This document shows, one piece after another, positions 30,734-38,925 of a stretch of DNA of 48,219 nt. The notes below the pieces were generated by a model, which saw only the letters and a list, made by a program, of their open reading frames with translations, made no database searches and was not told where the DNA came from. This stretch comes from Anaerolineales bacterium (GTDB lineage Bacteria; Chloroflexota; Anaerolineae; Anaerolineales; UBA6663), in NCBI GenBank assembly GCA_020845955.1, contig JADLEU010000111.1, forward strand, positions 1 through 48,219, written 5' to 3'. Positions within the stretch are counted from its first letter, which is position 1, and each line of letters opens with the position of its first letter. The translations under genes were made by a program, and so were the position numbers.

Positions 30734-31492
30734 ATGATTAGGTCTATTCCTTTCCTTATCCTCGCCTGGATCGCGAGCGCCTGCACGCCGGCTCCAACAC
30801 CGACGCCGACGATTCCACCTTCGGCATCTGCGACGGCATCACCAGCCGCCGTTCGCACGGCCGTTCCAACCCAGACTGCGACCCCAACTCCAACGCCGAC
30901 GAGCCTACCGTCGGCGACGGCAACCGTCACCGCGGTTCCCACAACTGTCGCTACATCCACTCTGATCGAGGGTTGGCTTGTCTACCAGAACGACCTCATT
31001 GGCTACGAGTTCAGCTATCCGCCGCAGGCTGAGATTACGTCCAAAGGCGCAAACTCCCGCCCCTCTGATGAGGAACTCCCGCCAAACATGACGCCTGTCG
31101 AATACCTGGCCCAACTGCGAAGAACCTATCCTGACGACCTATGCGTTGTCATCCAATATGACTTTTCGTTTGTCATCATCCAAGCCCCACCCGACCAGGG
31201 CGGTAAGTATGCAACTCCGTGTGGGGTCACCGGCGTAGGTGACTACGATCTTATTGCAAAGACGGAAACGGTGATTATCGATGGGCGCCCCTATGCCGCC
31301 AGGGGCTGGGAAGTCCACGAGCGCAATGAAGACGCCACCTTTCTCGAGGAGTTCTTCATCCTGCAACTGGAGGACGGAATGCGTATCGATTATGGCGGAA
31401 CCTGGGCTCGAGCAGGGGCGTTCCACACGGACTACTTGCCCGTCAAGGAAATACTCCTGCAAATCCTGGCTTCGCTTCGCATCACCAAGTGA
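30734..31492 (+). CDS. Putative lipoprotein with Thr/Pro-rich stalk, unknown function
   Basis: 252 aa from the ATG at 30734. The signal peptide ends in a lipobox-like sequence (LILAWIASAC) with the lipid-carrying Cys about residue 17, then a long Pro/Thr/Ala stalk (TPAPTPTPTIPPSA and PTQTATPTPTPTSLP). The globular part (about 80-252: LIEGWLVYQNDLIGYEFSYP, CVVIQYDFSFVIIQAPPDQG, LQILASLRITK at the end) resembles the PsbP-like/lipoprotein fold seen in many small surface proteins, though I would not assign it. It follows operon 3 after the terminator. Confidence 0.7.
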   Translation: MIRSIPFLILAWIASACTPAPTPTPTIPPSASATASPAAVRTAVPTQTATPTPTPTSLPSATATVTAVPTTVATSTLIEGWLVYQNDLIGYEFSYPPQAEITSKGANSRPSDEELPPNMTPVEYLAQLRRTYPDDLCVVIQYDFSFVIIQAPPDQGGKYATPCGVTGVGDYDLIAKTETVIIDGRPYAARGWEVHERNEDATFLEEFFILQLEDGMRIDYGGTWARAGAFHTDYLPVKEILLQILASLRITK

Positions 31493-31671
31493 TGAGCTTA
31501 AGCCGCGTGGCGTGCGGTACATGGTATTCAGTGGCCACAATCAAGTTTCCGGAGTATCCGACGCATTTTTCCATCATCCGGAATGGCGATCAACTTCTCA
31601 ACCCCACTCAGCGAATACTGTAAGTGGTAGCGCTGCCGTATCGTCTCCAGCACGGAATTTCCGGAGGAAAC

Positions 31672-32520
31672 TTGGCCCGAATAACGACACCGTATGGCTC
31701 TCCGTCGACTTCCAACCAGAAGTCAACGCGAAGGCTTGGAATACTCACCGTTGCCACGGTTGTTATGATAACGCTTGGACTCAGCACGTCTGCGTATTTG
31801 AAGTCCAGCCAATCTACGTCAACTGGAACTGACGTCGGGCTGGCTGGCGTCCGCGGTCAGATCAATCGGCTCGGCGGGGAACTAGCACTTCCCGAGCCCA
31901 CGGCAGCAGCAGAGTCGCCCGCGGCCGGGCTAGCGAATAGCGGTGCATCAGATCTGCCGCCGGCCCCTGTGACGAATTCCGGCCTGGCAGAGCCGAGGCC
32001 CACGGAACAAGTCAGCGACGTACAGGCTGTAAACGGCGTTACGGTCGAAGCCTCCAACTTCCGAACTGAGGGCAAAGAGTTGCTGGCCAAATTCTGTTAT
32101 CCCCTCATGAGCTCCTATCCTGACTGGGTTGTCGCGCGTCCTGAGTTGCGCCTAGGGGAAACCACCATTCTGGCCGACAGCGTACTTAACGATGATCCTG
32201 CCGATGGTGAGCGGTGTGCCACGGCCTACTTCCCGATGCCGGACAGCCCTGATCTAAGGGCATTTCAAGTCACCATTGCTCAACTCCAAACGAGCATGGC
32301 CGAACATCCAGATTGTGCCCTGGTGCAGCAAAGGCTTGCAGCCGAGCAGACCGGCATTGAAATCCAGTGTCACGAAGGAGACGGCTACTTTGCTGGCGTC
32401 ACTGTACTGAAGAGCCCCGCGTCAATGACAAGCCAGGAAGTGGACCAAGCAGTCATGAACGCGTTCGTTGAAAGAGTGCCTGGTCCCTGGTTATTCACCG
32501 GCAGCCTGAACATGCCATAA
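31672..32520 (+). CDS. Single-pass membrane protein with exported domain, unknown function
   Basis: 282 aa if the TTG at 31672 is used, which has GGAGG four bases upstream; a GTG at 31624 is in frame but has no such site. One membrane segment (ILTVATVVMITLGLSTSAYL) is followed by a low-complexity linker rich in Ala, Ser, Pro and Glu, and an exported domain of about 150 residues (TVEASNFRTEGKELLAKFCY, PELRLGETTILADSVLNDDP, FQVTIAQLQTSMAEHPDCAL). There are four cysteines. I cannot name the family. A textbook terminator follows. Confidence 0.65.
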   Translation: MARITTPYGSPSTSNQKSTRRLGILTVATVVMITLGLSTSAYLKSSQSTSTGTDVGLAGVRGQINRLGGELALPEPTAAAESPAAGLANSGASDLPPAPVTNSGLAEPRPTEQVSDVQAVNGVTVEASNFRTEGKELLAKFCYPLMSSYPDWVVARPELRLGETTILADSVLNDDPADGERCATAYFPMPDSPDLRAFQVTIAQLQTSMAEHPDCALVQQRLAAEQTGIEIQCHEGDGYFAGVTVLKSPASMTSQEVDQAVMNAFVERVPGPWLFTGSLNMP

Positions 32521-32542
32521 GGCGTTGGGCAGCATTCCGCCA

Positions 32543-32574
32543 AACAGGGCAGCCGATACCGCGGCTGCCCTGTT
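32543..32574 (+). terminator. Rho-independent terminator at the end of the island
   Basis: AACAGGGCAGCCG (32543-32555) and CGGCTGCCCTGTT (32562-32574) form a perfect 13-bp stem with a six-base loop, followed by TTGTATTG. It lies 22 bases after the stop at 32520. Confidence 0.9.
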
Positions 32575-32724
32575 TTGTATTGTCAACGGCACAAAGGCTC
32601 AGCCATCTGGCTTTCTGCTGCCCTCAACGACAATTAGAATTGCCTCTCCAAACAATTCGGCCCGTGACAGCACATCACTGACGACCTGCAAGCAAACGGT
32701 CAAGGACAAAGCGCGCCTCTGGTG

Positions 32725-33651
32725 TCATTTGTCGGCCACGAGGTAGTGACGCAACACGGCAAGTCGCCCGTGTCCCAGCATCTGCGACACCTCCTGGCGC
32801 GCCTGGCGCTCCGTGGCCCCCATCTCCATCAAGCGCTCATGAGTCTCGTTCGCCCACAACGAACGCAGATCGTGCGTACGACTGTGCGCAATGCCCAAGG
32901 CGCGGCAGGCTCGCCGCAACTCGCGCTCGTAGGCCCGCGCCAGCGTCCGGCGGTCTCGAAACACGCGACCATCTGGGTGGGCCTGGCTGCCCTCGCGCAA
33001 TGCCTGGAAGAATTCCCGGCCCGGCAATGACAGCACGGCCACAACGCGCGGCTTGCCGTTCTTAGTACCATCGCCCGCCGCGAGCTCGATCCGGCCGCCT
33101 CGCTCGCTGATCGCACCCACTCGCAAGCTCACCGCCTCGCGCAGACGCAGCCCAGCATACCGTAGCACCATCGCGAGCTGCGCGAAGCGTGGATCGCAGC
33201 CCAGCCGCAGCCGTTCAACAATGGCCTGCGCCTCTTCCGGCGTGAATGGCGTCGGCTTCGGGTCCCCATGCCGGCCGGCGCCGGCAGTTAGCAAGGGCGG
33301 CGCCTCCCTGGCCCGCCAGCCGATGTCCTTCATCACGGCATCCGCCTTGTTGATAGCGGAAGCGATCTTGCCCAGGGTGCCCATCGCTACATCCTTCTCG
33401 GCGCAGTGGCGCAGATATTGCTCGGCCATGTGCGGCTCGACCTGGCCGGCCAGTCTGACGCCAAACTCGGACCGGGCGTACTTCAGGAAGTTGCCGAAGG
33501 CGTTGATATAGGCGTGCATGGTGTTGAACGAGTAGATGCCCACGCCGGCCTTGCCCTTGGCCTTGGCTGCGTGCCGGCTTTCGGCGAAACGCGCCGCGTG
33601 CTGGAACAACCTGGTCGCCTGGTTGAAGGGTGAGCCTGGACCGCTGCCCAC
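32725..33651 (-). CDS. Tyrosine recombinase / phage-type integrase
   Basis: 308 aa. The N-terminal half (about 1-125) is a helical core-binding domain (SFNTMHAYINAFGNFLKYAR). The catalytic part (about 135-308) has R in LRYAGLRLREAVSLR, HDLRSLWANETHER as the H-x-x-R box, and LGHGRLAVLRHYL with the second His and catalytic Tyr; a Lys (NGKPRVV) lies between. The set R-K-H-R-H-Y is complete, so it should be active. No tRNA or direct repeat that would mark an attachment site is visible nearby. It may be the integrase of the neighbouring island or a stand-alone recombinase. Confidence 0.85.
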   Translation of the reverse strand: MGSGPGSPFNQATRLFQHAARFAESRHAAKAKGKAGVGIYSFNTMHAYINAFGNFLKYARSEFGVRLAGQVEPHMAEQYLRHCAEKDVAMGTLGKIASAINKADAVMKDIGWRAREAPPLLTAGAGRHGDPKPTPFTPEEAQAIVERLRLGCDPRFAQLAMVLRYAGLRLREAVSLRVGAISERGGRIELAAGDGTKNGKPRVVAVLSLPGREFFQALREGSQAHPDGRVFRDRRTLARAYERELRRACRALGIAHSRTHDLRSLWANETHERLMEMGATERQARQEVSQMLGHGRLAVLRHYLVADK

Positions 33652-33747
33652 TGTTCATTCCTCCTGCCCGCTACTCTTATGTCAAATATAAACTGGTTTA
33701 CACACGGCGCTTGACCGTAGATAGCACATGACGTGTGTCCCAATCCC

Positions 33748-33774
33748 GTGGAAACCGTCTTCGCCGGTTTCCAC
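33748..33774. repeat. Perfect 10-bp stem hairpin near the recombinase
   Basis: GTGGAAACCG (33748-33757), loop TCTTCGC, CGGTTTCCAC (33765-33774). No T-run follows on either strand, so it is not an obvious terminator. It lies about 100 bases upstream of the recombinase start and could be a recombinase binding site or part of a decayed element. Confidence 0.55.
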
Positions 33775-34293
33775 GCTCACTGTCCCGCCACTCAATTCGC
33801 GCCAATCGTTCGGCGCAACTCACGTCGAGGATCCGCTAAAGCCCTCATCGGGCACGGCACCCAGCCGGGCACCAGATTTTCGCAACTCTTTGGATCACAG
33901 TGCGCCTGGGGCAGTTGCGGATTCTCCCAGCACTGGAACCCATCGGCCAATTTCGGCTTTGGCCTCACCCGATCTCGCTGCTCTGGAACGCGATACGGGC
34001 GGCACGGCGCATCCGTCTGCGCGGGCGTGCAAACCTGAACCCTGGAGAAGTGAGCAGTTCCTCCATTCACCCGGCTCCCGATCAAAAAGTCGGTCTGGCG
34101 AGTGACTCACTCAACGGGTCCGGCGAGTGAGCGGCGTCCCGGTCCATGTGGTACCAGGCGCGCGCGGAGTCCCCGTAGCCGAGCGAAAAGTCGGCGCACT
34201 TGGGCGTTTCCGGGGATCAGACAAGAATAGAGGACTGTAGGGTAGCAGGCGGGGAGTTGAACGGGGTTGAAGAAACTTGAGCAGCTTCTGGGC

Positions 34294-34550
34294 TTATTCC
34301 AATTGCGCGCCTTCGGCGGATCGTGGTTCCGCCCTGGTGGGCAGGCCCAAGCACTCCCGGCGTGCGTTCAGCTCGATCAGCATCTGTGCCGTACGCTCAG
34401 GCGTCACCTCGGGCGCGACGCCCTGCAACATCCACGTGCTGCAATGCGGGCACCGGAAGTGCAGTCCACACCGCACCTGCACCGCAGCCCGGCCAGTGTG
34501 GAGCGCGCGGAAGGTACAACTCCCGCGCGAGGCGGTCCAAATCAGCCGGG
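34294..34550 (-). pseudogene. Candidate frameshifted small zinc-motif gene
   Basis: On the minus strand 34482-34294 reads CGLHFRCPHCSTWMLQG and TPERTAQMLIELNARRECLG, a protein-like sequence with a CPHC zinc motif. Just upstream another frame reads TTPADLDRLARELYLPRAPH and also looks like a protein. A single frameshift near 34480 would join them into about 85 residues. I do not recognise the family. Confidence 0.25.
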
Positions 34551-34697
34551 GTAGTCACCCATGCACCTGCGTCGTGGGCAGGTGTGCCGTCCTCCCAACT
34601 GACACGCGCACGTTGGCAAAGAGCGCGTCGGCCAGGCTGCCGTTTGTCGCCTGTTCGTCCAGTGAAAGGCTGGCAGAGAAGGTAAAAACAGGGCTAA

Positions 34698-35048
34698 TAT
34701 TGTGTTGCGCGCCTGACCAAGGACACGGTTCCCGTCGATGTCGTGCTCTTCTGGGTGATGTGGGACGCGCAGAAGGCGGCGCTGGAGGTGGAAGACTACC
34801 GCGTGGCCATCGCCTGGGCGGCCCAAACCACGCTGCGCGACATCATCGGCAAGATAACGCTGGCCGATACGCGGCGCGTGATGAGACGCAAGATCATCGA
34901 CCAGGAACTGCAGCACATCATTGACGAGCACACCAGGCCCTGGGACGTCAGCGTCAACAGCGTCGAGATCCGCGATATCATCGTCCTGCAGGAAATGGAA
35001 GGCGGCATGTCGCGCCAGGCGCGCGTGATCCTGGGCCGGTCTAGGTAA
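34698..35048 (+). pseudogene. Stomatin/SPFH (band 7) protein fragment with internal deletions
   Basis: About 116 codons between an in-frame TAA (34695) and a TAG. The frame reads RLTKDTVPVDVVLFWVMWDA, KAALEVEDYRVAIAWAAQTT and SVNSVEIRDIIVLQEMEGGM, the core of a slipin-type SPFH domain. The N-terminal membrane hairpin and the C-terminal coiled coil are missing. Compared with the usual pattern the LSxREKID and EDAMxRQAxAERERxAR segments appear shortened (TRRVMRRKIID, EGGMSRQARVIL). No start or ribosome binding site is present, so this is a relic. Confidence 0.7.
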
Positions 35049-35128
35049 CAGGCCGCCGAGCGTTTCGCGAAGGCGGCGCGGGGCCGAAGCCCGTCCCGCG
35101 CCCCAAGCAGAAGCAAAAGGGCAACGCC

Positions 35129-35323
35129 GTGGACGAGATCAGCCAATTCATTCCGTACTTAATCCCAATATTCGCGCTACAACTTATCTTGATGGTCGCG
35201 GCGCTGATCGACCTGGGCCGGCGTGAGCGCACCCGCGGGCCGAAGTGGGGCTGGTTGCTAGTCATAATCCTAGTCAACGTGATTGGCCCGGTGATCTACT
35301 TTATGTTCGGTCGAGAAGAATGA
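35129..35323 (+). CDS. PLDc_N-type small membrane protein preceding an ABC module
   Basis: 64 aa with two membrane segments: YLIPIFALQLILMVAALIDL and GWLLVIILVNVIGPVIYFMF. The pattern ALxDLxRRxxxxxPKWxWxLVI...G.IIYFxxGR is that of the phospholipase-D N-terminal (PLDc_N) family, which is a membrane module without catalytic activity. In Bacillus a protein of this type (YxlE) is encoded just before an ABC ATPase and permease. The same arrangement is seen here: the stop overlaps the ATPase start as ATGA. Confidence 0.85.
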   Translation: MDEISQFIPYLIPIFALQLILMVAALIDLGRRERTRGPKWGWLLVIILVNVIGPVIYFMFGREE

Positions 35324-36261
35324 GCGCCATCCGAACCGAAGGGCTGCGCAAGACCTACGGCGCGGTGACGGCGCTGGACGGGCTGGATCTGACGGTGGCG
35401 CGGGGAGCGGTCTTTGGTTTCCTGGGACCCAACGGGGCCGGCAAGACAACGACCATCCGCATCCTGACCGGCCTGGCACAAGCCACGGCCGGGCGCGCCT
35501 GGATCGGCGGCGTGGAGATCGGCCCGGCGGGGGCCGATGGACGGCTGGTGCGGCAGTTCGGCCACCTGCCCGAGGAGCCAGCCTTCTACAACTGGATGAC
35601 GCCGCGCGAGCTGCTGGACCACGTCGGCCGGCTGTTTGGGCTGAAGGCGGCCGAGCGGGCGGCCCGCACCCGTCAACTGCTGGAACTGGTCGGCCTGGCC
35701 GAGGCCGGCAAACGCCGGATTGGCGGCTTTTCGCGCGGGATGCGGCAGCGGCTGGGGCTGGCCCAGGCCCTGGTGAGCCAGCCACCGGTGCTGTTGCTCG
35801 ACGAGCCGGCCAGCGCGCTCGACCCAGCCGGGCGCAAGGAAGTGCTGGACCTGATCGAGCGGTTGCGCGGCGAGCGCACCGTGTTCATGTCCACTCACAT
35901 CCTGGCCGACGTCGAGCGTGTCTGCGACCATGTGGGCGTGGTGGCCCGCGGCCGGCTGATCGCCCAGGCGCCGCGTGAGGCGCTCTTGGCGCAGTATGCC
36001 ATCCCGGCCTTCGCGCTGGAGGCCGAGCCTGGCGGCGAGCCGGCGCTGGCAACCTGGGCCGAGGCTCAGCGCGCGCGCCCCTGGGTGAGCGCCGTGACAG
36101 TGGACGGCGCGCAGGCGCGCGTGACGGTGAGCGACCTGGCAGCCGCCAAGCGCGAGCTGCTGGCGGCGGCAGTCGCGGCCGGGCTGGTGCTGACGCGTTA
36201 TGAGATGGTGCGGCCGTCGCTAGAGGACGTCTTCTTCAGGCTGGTGAATGGACAGGCGTAA
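35320..36261 (+). CDS. ABC transporter ATP-binding protein (module 1)
   Basis: 313 aa from the ATG at 35320. Walker A is GPNGAGKTTTIRIL, Q-loop near QFGHLPEEPAFY, signature FSRGMRQRLGLAQAL (in place of LSGGQ), Walker B VLLLDEPASALDPAGR, and H-loop HILADVERVCD. The C-terminal extension of about 80 residues (LVLTRYEMVRPSLEDVFFRL) is typical of DrrA/CcmA-like exporters of the ABC-2 class. It is translationally coupled to the PLDc_N gene and followed by its permease. Substrate unknown. Confidence 0.93.
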   Translation: MSAIRTEGLRKTYGAVTALDGLDLTVARGAVFGFLGPNGAGKTTTIRILTGLAQATAGRAWIGGVEIGPAGADGRLVRQFGHLPEEPAFYNWMTPRELLDHVGRLFGLKAAERAARTRQLLELVGLAEAGKRRIGGFSRGMRQRLGLAQALVSQPPVLLLDEPASALDPAGRKEVLDLIERLRGERTVFMSTHILADVERVCDHVGVVARGRLIAQAPREALLAQYAIPAFALEAEPGGEPALATWAEAQRARPWVSAVTVDGAQARVTVSDLAAAKRELLAAAVAAGLVLTRYEMVRPSLEDVFFRLVNGQA

Positions 36262-36306
36262 AGGGCAGGCCTAACCGGTCTGGCACATTCTGCGGGGGAA
36301 CCCACC

Positions 36307-37065
36307 ATGGCGGCATTCGCAGTCTCCTTAAGGAAGGAATTACTCGAACTCTGGCGCACCGGACGGCTGCTGGCGCTGGCGGTCGTGCTGCTGCTGTTTG
36401 GCTTTACGTCGCCCCTACTGGCGAAGTTCACGCCCGAACTCATCAAAATGATCCCGGAGGGCGAGCAGATCGCGGCGCTGATCCCAGAGCCGACGGCGCA
36501 AGACGCGATCGGGCAATATCTCAAAAACCTGAGCCAATTCGGCGTGATCCTGGCGCTGCTGCTGGCGATGGGCAGCGTGGCCCAGGAGAAGGAACGGGGA
36601 ACCGCGGCGCTCATGCTGGTCAAACCGCTGCCGCGCTGGGCCTTCCTGGCGGCCAAGTTCGCGGCGCTGGCGTTGGCGTTTGCGGGCTGCCTGGCCCTGG
36701 CGGCGGCTGGGGCCTATGCCTACACCTGGCTGCTCTTCGAGCCGCTGGACCTGCTCAACTGGGTAACGGCCAACGGGCTGCTGCTGCTTTTCCTGCTGGT
36801 GTACCTGGCCGTGACGCTGCTGTGCAGCGCGCTGATGCGGACCACGGCGGCCGCCGGCGGGTTGGCCTTTGCGGCGCTGGTGGCGCTGGCCATTCCAAGC
36901 GTGGCGCCGCAGGTAGCGCGGGCGCTGCCGGGGCGCCTCGTGGCCCTGGCCGGGAGCGTGATGACGGGGGGCGGCGTGGCATGGACGCCGGTATGGGTCA
37001 GCCTGGGCCTGGTCGGCGCCGCGCTGCTGGGCGCCTGGCTGGGCTTTCGGAGACAGGAACTCTAG
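36307..37065 (+). CDS. ABC-2-type permease (module 1)
   Basis: 252 aa with six membrane segments (LLALAVVLLLFGFTSPLL, FGVILALLLAMGSVAQ, FAALALAFAGCLALAAAGAY, LLLLFLLVYLAVTLLCSAL, GLAFAALVALAIPSVAP, VSLGLVGAALLGAWLGF). The KEKERGTAALMLVKPLPRW-like loop after the second segment is the conserved cytoplasmic loop of ABC-2 permeases (QEKERGTAALMLVKPLPR). GGGGGAA precedes the ATG. The stop is directly followed by the ATG of the YhfC-type gene. Confidence 0.88.
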   Translation: MAAFAVSLRKELLELWRTGRLLALAVVLLLFGFTSPLLAKFTPELIKMIPEGEQIAALIPEPTAQDAIGQYLKNLSQFGVILALLLAMGSVAQEKERGTAALMLVKPLPRWAFLAAKFAALALAFAGCLALAAAGAYAYTWLLFEPLDLLNWVTANGLLLLFLLVYLAVTLLCSALMRTTAAAGGLAFAALVALAIPSVAPQVARALPGRLVALAGSVMTGGGVAWTPVWVSLGLVGAALLGAWLGFRRQEL

Positions 37066-37932
37066 ATGCTGTTGGTCGCGTACGTGCTCAATCCGCTGCT
37101 GATGATCGCGATGCCGATCGCGCTGGGTATCTTCCTGGCGCGACGGCTGGGCCAGCCGTGGCGGCTGTTCCTGATTGGCGCGGCGACCTTTATCGCCTCG
37201 CAGATAGTGCATCTGCCGCTCAACCTGGGGCTTGACCGGCTGTTTGACGCTGGCATGCTGCCGGCGCCGCCGGAGGCCTATCACCTGATCTTCAACGTCA
37301 CGCTGCTGGGGCTTACGGCCGGCTTGTGCGAGGAGATCGCGCGCTACCTGGTCTACCGCTTTTGGATCAGAACTGCCCGCCACTGGCGCCAGGCGCTGAT
37401 GTTCGGGGCCGGGCATGGCGGCATCGAGGCCATCATCACGGGCGTTCTGGCCGGGTTGAGCGCCATCAACATCGTGGTGCTGAGCCAGACCGACCTGAGC
37501 ACGCTGCCGGTCTCGGCCGGGCAGTTGGCGCAGATCCAGGCGGGCCTGGCGACCGCGCTCGGCTATCCCTGGTTCTACCCGCTGCTGGGCGCGCTGGAGC
37601 GCTTGTTTGCCATGACACTGCATCTGTGCCTGGCCACGGTCGTGCTGCAGGCGGCCCGCCGGCGCAACCTGCTCTGGCTGGCCGCGGCCATCCTGTGGCA
37701 CGCCTTCGCCAACGCCCTGGCACTCTACGTGCTAGACCAGGCCGGGCCCTACTGGTCGGAGGCGGCGCTGGCCGTGGTTGCCGCCGTGAGCCTGGCCATC
37801 ATCTTCGCGCTGCGGGAGCCGCCGCCCGAGCCGGCGCCGAGCAAACTCGCGCCGCTGCCAGCCCCGGCGAGCGCGCCGCGGGAAGCGCCAGCCGTAACGC
37901 AGGATACGCTGGAAAGGACGCGCTATCAATGA
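37066..37932 (+). CDS. YhfC-family glutamic-type intramembrane protease-like protein
   Basis: 288 aa with about eight membrane segments. Marks of the YhfC/CPBP-related superfamily are the glutamate pair in GLCEEIARYLVYRF, the histidine in GAGHGGIEAII, and WHAFANALALYVL. Related proteins cleave substrates within the membrane using Glu and His; activity for this one is inferred. The C-terminus is a Pro/Ala-rich tail (about 255-288). It begins right after the module-1 permease and its stop overlaps the module-2 ATPase as ATGA, so all are one operon. A processing or immunity role for an exported peptide is possible. Confidence 0.85.
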   Translation: MLLVAYVLNPLLMIAMPIALGIFLARRLGQPWRLFLIGAATFIASQIVHLPLNLGLDRLFDAGMLPAPPEAYHLIFNVTLLGLTAGLCEEIARYLVYRFWIRTARHWRQALMFGAGHGGIEAIITGVLAGLSAINIVVLSQTDLSTLPVSAGQLAQIQAGLATALGYPWFYPLLGALERLFAMTLHLCLATVVLQAARRRNLLWLAAAILWHAFANALALYVLDQAGPYWSEAALAVVAAVSLAIIFALREPPPEPAPSKLAPLPAPASAPREAPAVTQDTLERTRYQ

Positions 37933-38852
37933 TCCACGCCGAGCAGCTCAGCAAAACGTTTGGTGACGGTCCGAACGCGATCACAGCGGTAGACCGGCTG
38001 AGCCTGGACGTGGCCGAAGGCGAGGTCTTTGGCTTCCTGGGCCCCAACGGTGCCGGCAAGACCACGACGGTGCGGATGCTTACCACGCTCATCGGGCCGA
38101 GCGGGGGCCGGGCCACGGTTAACGGGCTGACCCTTGGGCGCGACGACGCCGCCATCCGCCAGAGTGTGGGAGTGCTGACTGAAACGCCGGGCCTGTACGA
38201 TCGACTGAGCGCCGAGCGCAACCTGACGATCTACGCCCGCTTGTACGACGTGGCCGACGTGCCGGGCCAGGTGCGCAAGTATCTACAGATGCTGGGGCTG
38301 TGGGAGCGGCGCCAGGATGAGGCGGGCAGCTTCTCGAAGGGCATGCGCCAGAAGCTGGCGCTGGCGCGCGCGCTGCTGCACGAGCCGCGGGTGCTGTTCC
38401 TGGACGAGCCCACCAGCGCCCTGGACCCGGAGGCGGCCAAGCTGGTGCGCGACTTCATCGAGGAACTGCGGGGCGCGGGACGCACGATCTTCATGTGCAC
38501 CCACAACCTGGACGAGGCCGACCGGCTGTGCGACCGCATCGGGATCTTCAAGACGCGACTGATCATGGTCGACTCGCCGGCGAACATCCGCCAGCAGCTC
38601 TACGGGCGGCGAGTGGTGGTGCACCTGGCCCAGGCTGCCGAGGGGCTGGCGGCCGAGGCGCGGGCGCTGCCGTTTGTCAAAGAAGTGCAGGCCGTGGACA
38701 ACAAGCTGGTGGTGACGCTCGACGACCCCGAGGCCAACGACCCGGCGCTGGTGCGGCGGCTGGTGGAGGCCGGCGCGGCGATCCAGTTCGTGGGCGAGCT
38801 GCGGCACTCGCTGGAAGACGTCTACCTGCGGCTGATCGAGGCGCAAGGCTAA
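37929..38852 (+). CDS. ABC transporter ATP-binding protein (module 2)
   Basis: 307 aa from the ATG at 37929 (ATGA overlap). Walker A GPNGAGKTTTVRML, Q-loop-region VGVLTETPGLYDRL, signature FSKGMRQKLALARAL, Walker B VLFLDEPTSALDPEAA, H-loop HNLDEADRLCDRIG. The C-terminal domain ends in LRHSLEDVYLRLIEAQG, as in NatA-like ATPases. It pairs with the permease at 38926. A parS-like site sits in the 73-base gap before that gene. Confidence 0.94.
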   Translation: MIHAEQLSKTFGDGPNAITAVDRLSLDVAEGEVFGFLGPNGAGKTTTVRMLTTLIGPSGGRATVNGLTLGRDDAAIRQSVGVLTETPGLYDRLSAERNLTIYARLYDVADVPGQVRKYLQMLGLWERRQDEAGSFSKGMRQKLALARALLHEPRVLFLDEPTSALDPEAAKLVRDFIEELRGAGRTIFMCTHNLDEADRLCDRIGIFKTRLIMVDSPANIRQQLYGRRVVVHLAQAAEGLAAEARALPFVKEVQAVDNKLVVTLDDPEANDPALVRRLVEAGAAIQFVGELRHSLEDVYLRLIEAQG

Positions 38853-38876
38853 GGCAGCCTGCCAGCTGGAGCGCAC

Positions 38877-38892
38877 TGTTTCACGTGGAACA
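38877..38892. promoter_or_regulatory. Perfect parS-type site (ParB/Spo0J binding)
   Basis: The 16 bases TGTTTCACGTGGAACA are the exact reverse complement of TGTTCCACGTGAAACA, the classical Bacillus parS sequence. Known: ParB loads on parS near the chromosomal origin and organises segregation. The site lies between two co-directional genes of an ABC operon. I found only one in this window. A 16-base match by chance is very unlikely. Confidence 0.9.
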
Positions 38893-38925
38893 TCGCACGG
38901 TAACCCCTGGAATTGACCCGAAACC

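Larger units (their letters stand above)
33652..34697. other. Gene-poor kilobase after the recombinase
   Basis: No convincing intact gene. Visible elements are a perfect hairpin at 33748-33774 (GTGGAAACCG / CGGTTTCCAC, seven-base loop) and a candidate broken zinc-motif gene on the minus strand at about 34294-34550. The open frames on both strands here have no ribosome binding sites and no recognisable domains. It probably represents remnants left by integration and deletion next to the recombinase. Confidence 0.45.

Noticed and set aside
34542-34931. 129-codon minus-strand frame opposite the stomatin fragment
   Set aside because: Antisense of recognisable SPFH sequence; no domain of its own.
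36415-37701. 428-codon minus-strand frame across ABC permease and YhfC-like genes
   Set aside because: Gln/Arg/His-rich antisense of membrane segments.
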